Both the position numbers and the translations under genes were made by a program. Source: JBDREF01 sp043820045 (GTDB lineage Bacteria > Planctomycetota > Phycisphaerae > Sedimentisphaerales > Anaerobacaceae). From it: 16,171 bases of DNA. The stretch covers positions 1 to 16,171 of the forward strand of contig JBDREF010000464.1 of NCBI GenBank assembly GCA_043820045.1, in the 5' to 3' direction. This document shows positions 14,816 through 16,171 of the stretch, in pieces. Below the pieces are notes generated by a model. It ran no database searches and was not told the DNA's origin. It saw nothing but the letters and a program-made list of their open reading frames with translations. Numbering within the stretch: the first letter of the stretch is position 1; the number at the start of each line of letters is the position of its first letter.

Positions 14816-15736
14816 TTAACCATACATTTCAGTTGAGATATATCGTTCGCCGGTGTCACATACGAAGGTCACGATGACTTTGCCTTCGTTTTCCTGTTGT
14901 TGCGAAAGCTGTACTGCGGCCCACACATTGGCGCCACTACTTATACCGGAAAGAATACCTTCCTTCAACGCAAGCTGCCGGGCCGTCTCAAGAGCATCTT
15001 CGTTTGCGACCTGGATAATGTCATCGATAATGTCGACATTCAGAACATCCGGCACAAATCCCGCTCCGATTCCCTGTATCTTATGCGGTCCGGGATTTCC
15101 GCCTGACAACACAGGTGAGTCCTTCGGCTCAACTGCCACAACTTTCAGGTTTTCGTTCTTTGCCTTCAGTACCTCGCCACAGCCTGTGAGAGTACCACCG
15201 GTACCGACACCAGCAACAAGAATGTCAACCTGGCCGTCCGTGTCAGCCAGAATTTCCTTGGCTGTGGTATCCCTGTGGATTTGAGGGTTCGCCGGATTCT
15301 TGAACTGCTGCGGCATAAAGGAATTGGGATTCTGTGCTATAAGCTCTTCGGCTTTTTGAATCGCTCCAGCCATGCCCAGCTCGGCGGGAGTAAGCACAAG
15401 CTCGGCACCGAACAGCTTCAATATCTTCCTTCGCTCGATGCTCATCGACTCAGGCATCGTCAATATCAAACGATGCCCTCTCGCTGCACAGATGAATGCA
15501 AGGCCGATACCCGTATTGCCGCTGGTCGGTTCAATCACGACCGTGCCCTCAGTTATATTACCCTGTTCTTCTGCGGCTTTGATCATAGACAAGGCAATCC
15601 TGTCTTTCACACTTCCGGCTGGATTCTTGGACTCGAGCTTGGCCAGAATAGTGGCCTTGCCTGACCCGAGCTTGTTAATTTGAACTAATGGAGTATATCC
15701 TACAACAGCTGTGATATCCTCGAATATCGCACTCAT
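14816..15736 (-). CDS. cysK: Cysteine synthase (O-acetylserine sulfhydrylase A)
   Basis: A 306-residue fold-type II PLP enzyme forming cysteine from O-acetylserine and sulfide. Motifs: IFEDITAVVGYTPLVQINKL at the start; the Schiff-base lysine K44 in KNPAGSVKDRIA; the substrate loop PTSGNTGIGLA at about 70-80; QFKNPANPQIHRDTTAKEI; the phosphate loop GVGTGGTLTG; GIGAGFVP; and GISSGANVWAA near the C-terminus. Its length is typical of CysK. The C-terminal segment CDTGERYISTEMYG is the usual end. ATG 15736 has GGAGAAG about eight bases upstream; 34 more open codons run back into the Rrf2 gene and are not used. It follows the regulator gene by 19 bases and precedes cysE, so O-acetylserine synthesis and use are encoded together. 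Whether it forms a CysE-CysK complex is uncertain, because the CysE C-terminus (GGIYEI) does end in the isoleucine such binding needs but is otherwise unusual. Confidence 0.95.
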   Translation of the reverse strand: MSAIFEDITAVVGYTPLVQINKLGSGKATILAKLESKNPAGSVKDRIALSMIKAAEEQGNITEGTVVIEPTSGNTGIGLAFICAARGHRLILTMPESMSIERRKILKLFGAELVLTPAELGMAGAIQKAEELIAQNPNSFMPQQFKNPANPQIHRDTTAKEILADTDGQVDILVAGVGTGGTLTGCGEVLKAKNENLKVVAVEPKDSPVLSGGNPGPHKIQGIGAGFVPDVLNVDIIDDIIQVANEDALETARQLALKEGILSGISSGANVWAAVQLSQQQENEGKVIVTFVCDTGERYISTEMYG

Positions 15737-15755
15737 AATTTCTTCTCCGTCTGTA

Positions 15756-16171
15756 TCATATCTGATAATCCAATTCCTTCTCGTCATTTGCCTTGTCGAC
15801 CAAATCCTGTAGGGTTGTCGCTTCCAGGACTTTTTCAATAGCTTGCTCTACCTGCATCCAGAGATACCTGGCCGCACAGTCAGCAGATCGTGAACAGCAA
15901 TCTTCGTTTTCGACACATTCGACCGTTGCTACCGTGCCTTCCAGCCTATGCAGAACTTCGTTCAGTTTAATCTGATTCGGGGCCTTGGCGAGCACATACC
16001 CCCCTTTAGAGCCTCGGATACTCCTTACAAAGCCTGCCGACCTGAGGACTGCCATCAATTGCTCAAGGTATTTAATCGATATGTCCTGTCGCTTGGCAAT
16101 AATCTTGAGCTGCAAGGGCCTGTTTGCCTCGTTTTGGGCCAATTCTATCATGGCCCTTACGGCATACCTGG
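15756..16171 (-). CDS. Rrf2-family transcriptional regulator (5'-truncated)
   Basis: The reading frame continues to the window edge: codons before the internal ATG at 16151 read RYAVRA, matching the usual Rrf2 opening GRYAVRAMIELA, so about ten residues are missing. The winged helix-turn-helix spans the first ~65 visible residues, with ISIKYLEQLMAVLRSAGFV as the recognition region and IRGSKGGYVLAKAP as the wing. A cysteine cluster follows (VECVENEDCC, then SADC), with pattern C-x5-C-C-x5-C. This resembles the three-cysteine Fe-S ligand region of IscR but with an extra vicinal cysteine. As first gene of a run with cysK, cysE, nadA, metY, nifU and nifS, it is most likely an IscR- or CymR-like autoregulator sensing Fe-S status or cysteine supply. 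The promoter is beyond the window, so operator sites cannot be examined. Confidence 0.92.
   Translation of the reverse strand, partial: RYAVRAMIELAQNEANRPLQLKIIAKRQDISIKYLEQLMAVLRSAGFVRSIRGSKGGYVLAKAPNQIKLNEVLHRLEGTVATVECVENEDCCSRSADCAARYLWMQVEQAIEKVLEATTLQDLVDKANDEKELDYQI

Noticed and set aside
1..16171. CRISPR array, tRNA, rRNA, defence system or prophage
   Set aside because: No regularly spaced direct repeats, no tRNA T-loop-like sequence or rRNA segment, and no integrase, nuclease or phage structural protein was seen on either strand.

Overview
The window most likely comes from a planctomycete, probably of class Phycisphaerae, assembled from an uncultured anaerobe. The evidence is a secreted PQQ-type sugar dehydrogenase carrying dockerin-like and LamG modules, a degenerate interspersed repeat of a kind I associate with that group, and small proteins that look lineage-specific. 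There is no rRNA, tRNA, CRISPR array or transposase that I can see. Most genes lie on the minus strand. The taxonomy is inference, not a search result.

Left part (1-5452). The window opens inside an unrecognised plus-strand gene whose C-terminal coding part overlaps a degenerate repeat. It meets, stop codon on stop codon, a minus-strand alpha-glucan cluster. In transcription order the cluster is a GT4 glycogen-synthase-like glycosyltransferase (5452-4163), a GH57 alpha-amylase-like enzyme (4084-2798) and a GH133-type glycogen debranching enzyme (2667-550). Together they could build and trim a storage alpha-glucan.

Middle (5453-9498). An intergenic stretch with a good minus-strand terminator leads to a 61-residue protein that reads as a bacterial histone with a single histone fold. 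Diverging from it are two small plus-strand genes: a DUF2007-like protein with an acidic tail, and a protein with an arginine-pair-rich N-terminus. Convergent to these is the exported sugar dehydrogenase (9326-7284), which has its own TATAAT box.

Right part (9499-16171). Seven minus-strand genes are closely packed, apart from one 74-base gap: an Rrf2-family regulator (cut by the window edge), cysK, cysE, nadA, metY, nifU and nifS. The set links sulfide assimilation into cysteine (cysE, cysK, and metY as homocysteine/cysteine synthase) with sulfur mobilisation and Fe-S scaffold assembly (nifS, nifU) and with an Fe-S enzyme of NAD synthesis (nadA). A cysteine-bearing Rrf2 protein sits at the head and is the obvious candidate sensor. 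A REP-like palindrome with heptamer repeats lies between metY and nifU, and a small perfect palindrome lies between cysK and cysE.

The most noteworthy items are the bacterial histone, the Rrf2-led cysteine/Fe-S/NAD operon, and the repeat elements that have entered coding or operon-internal DNA.
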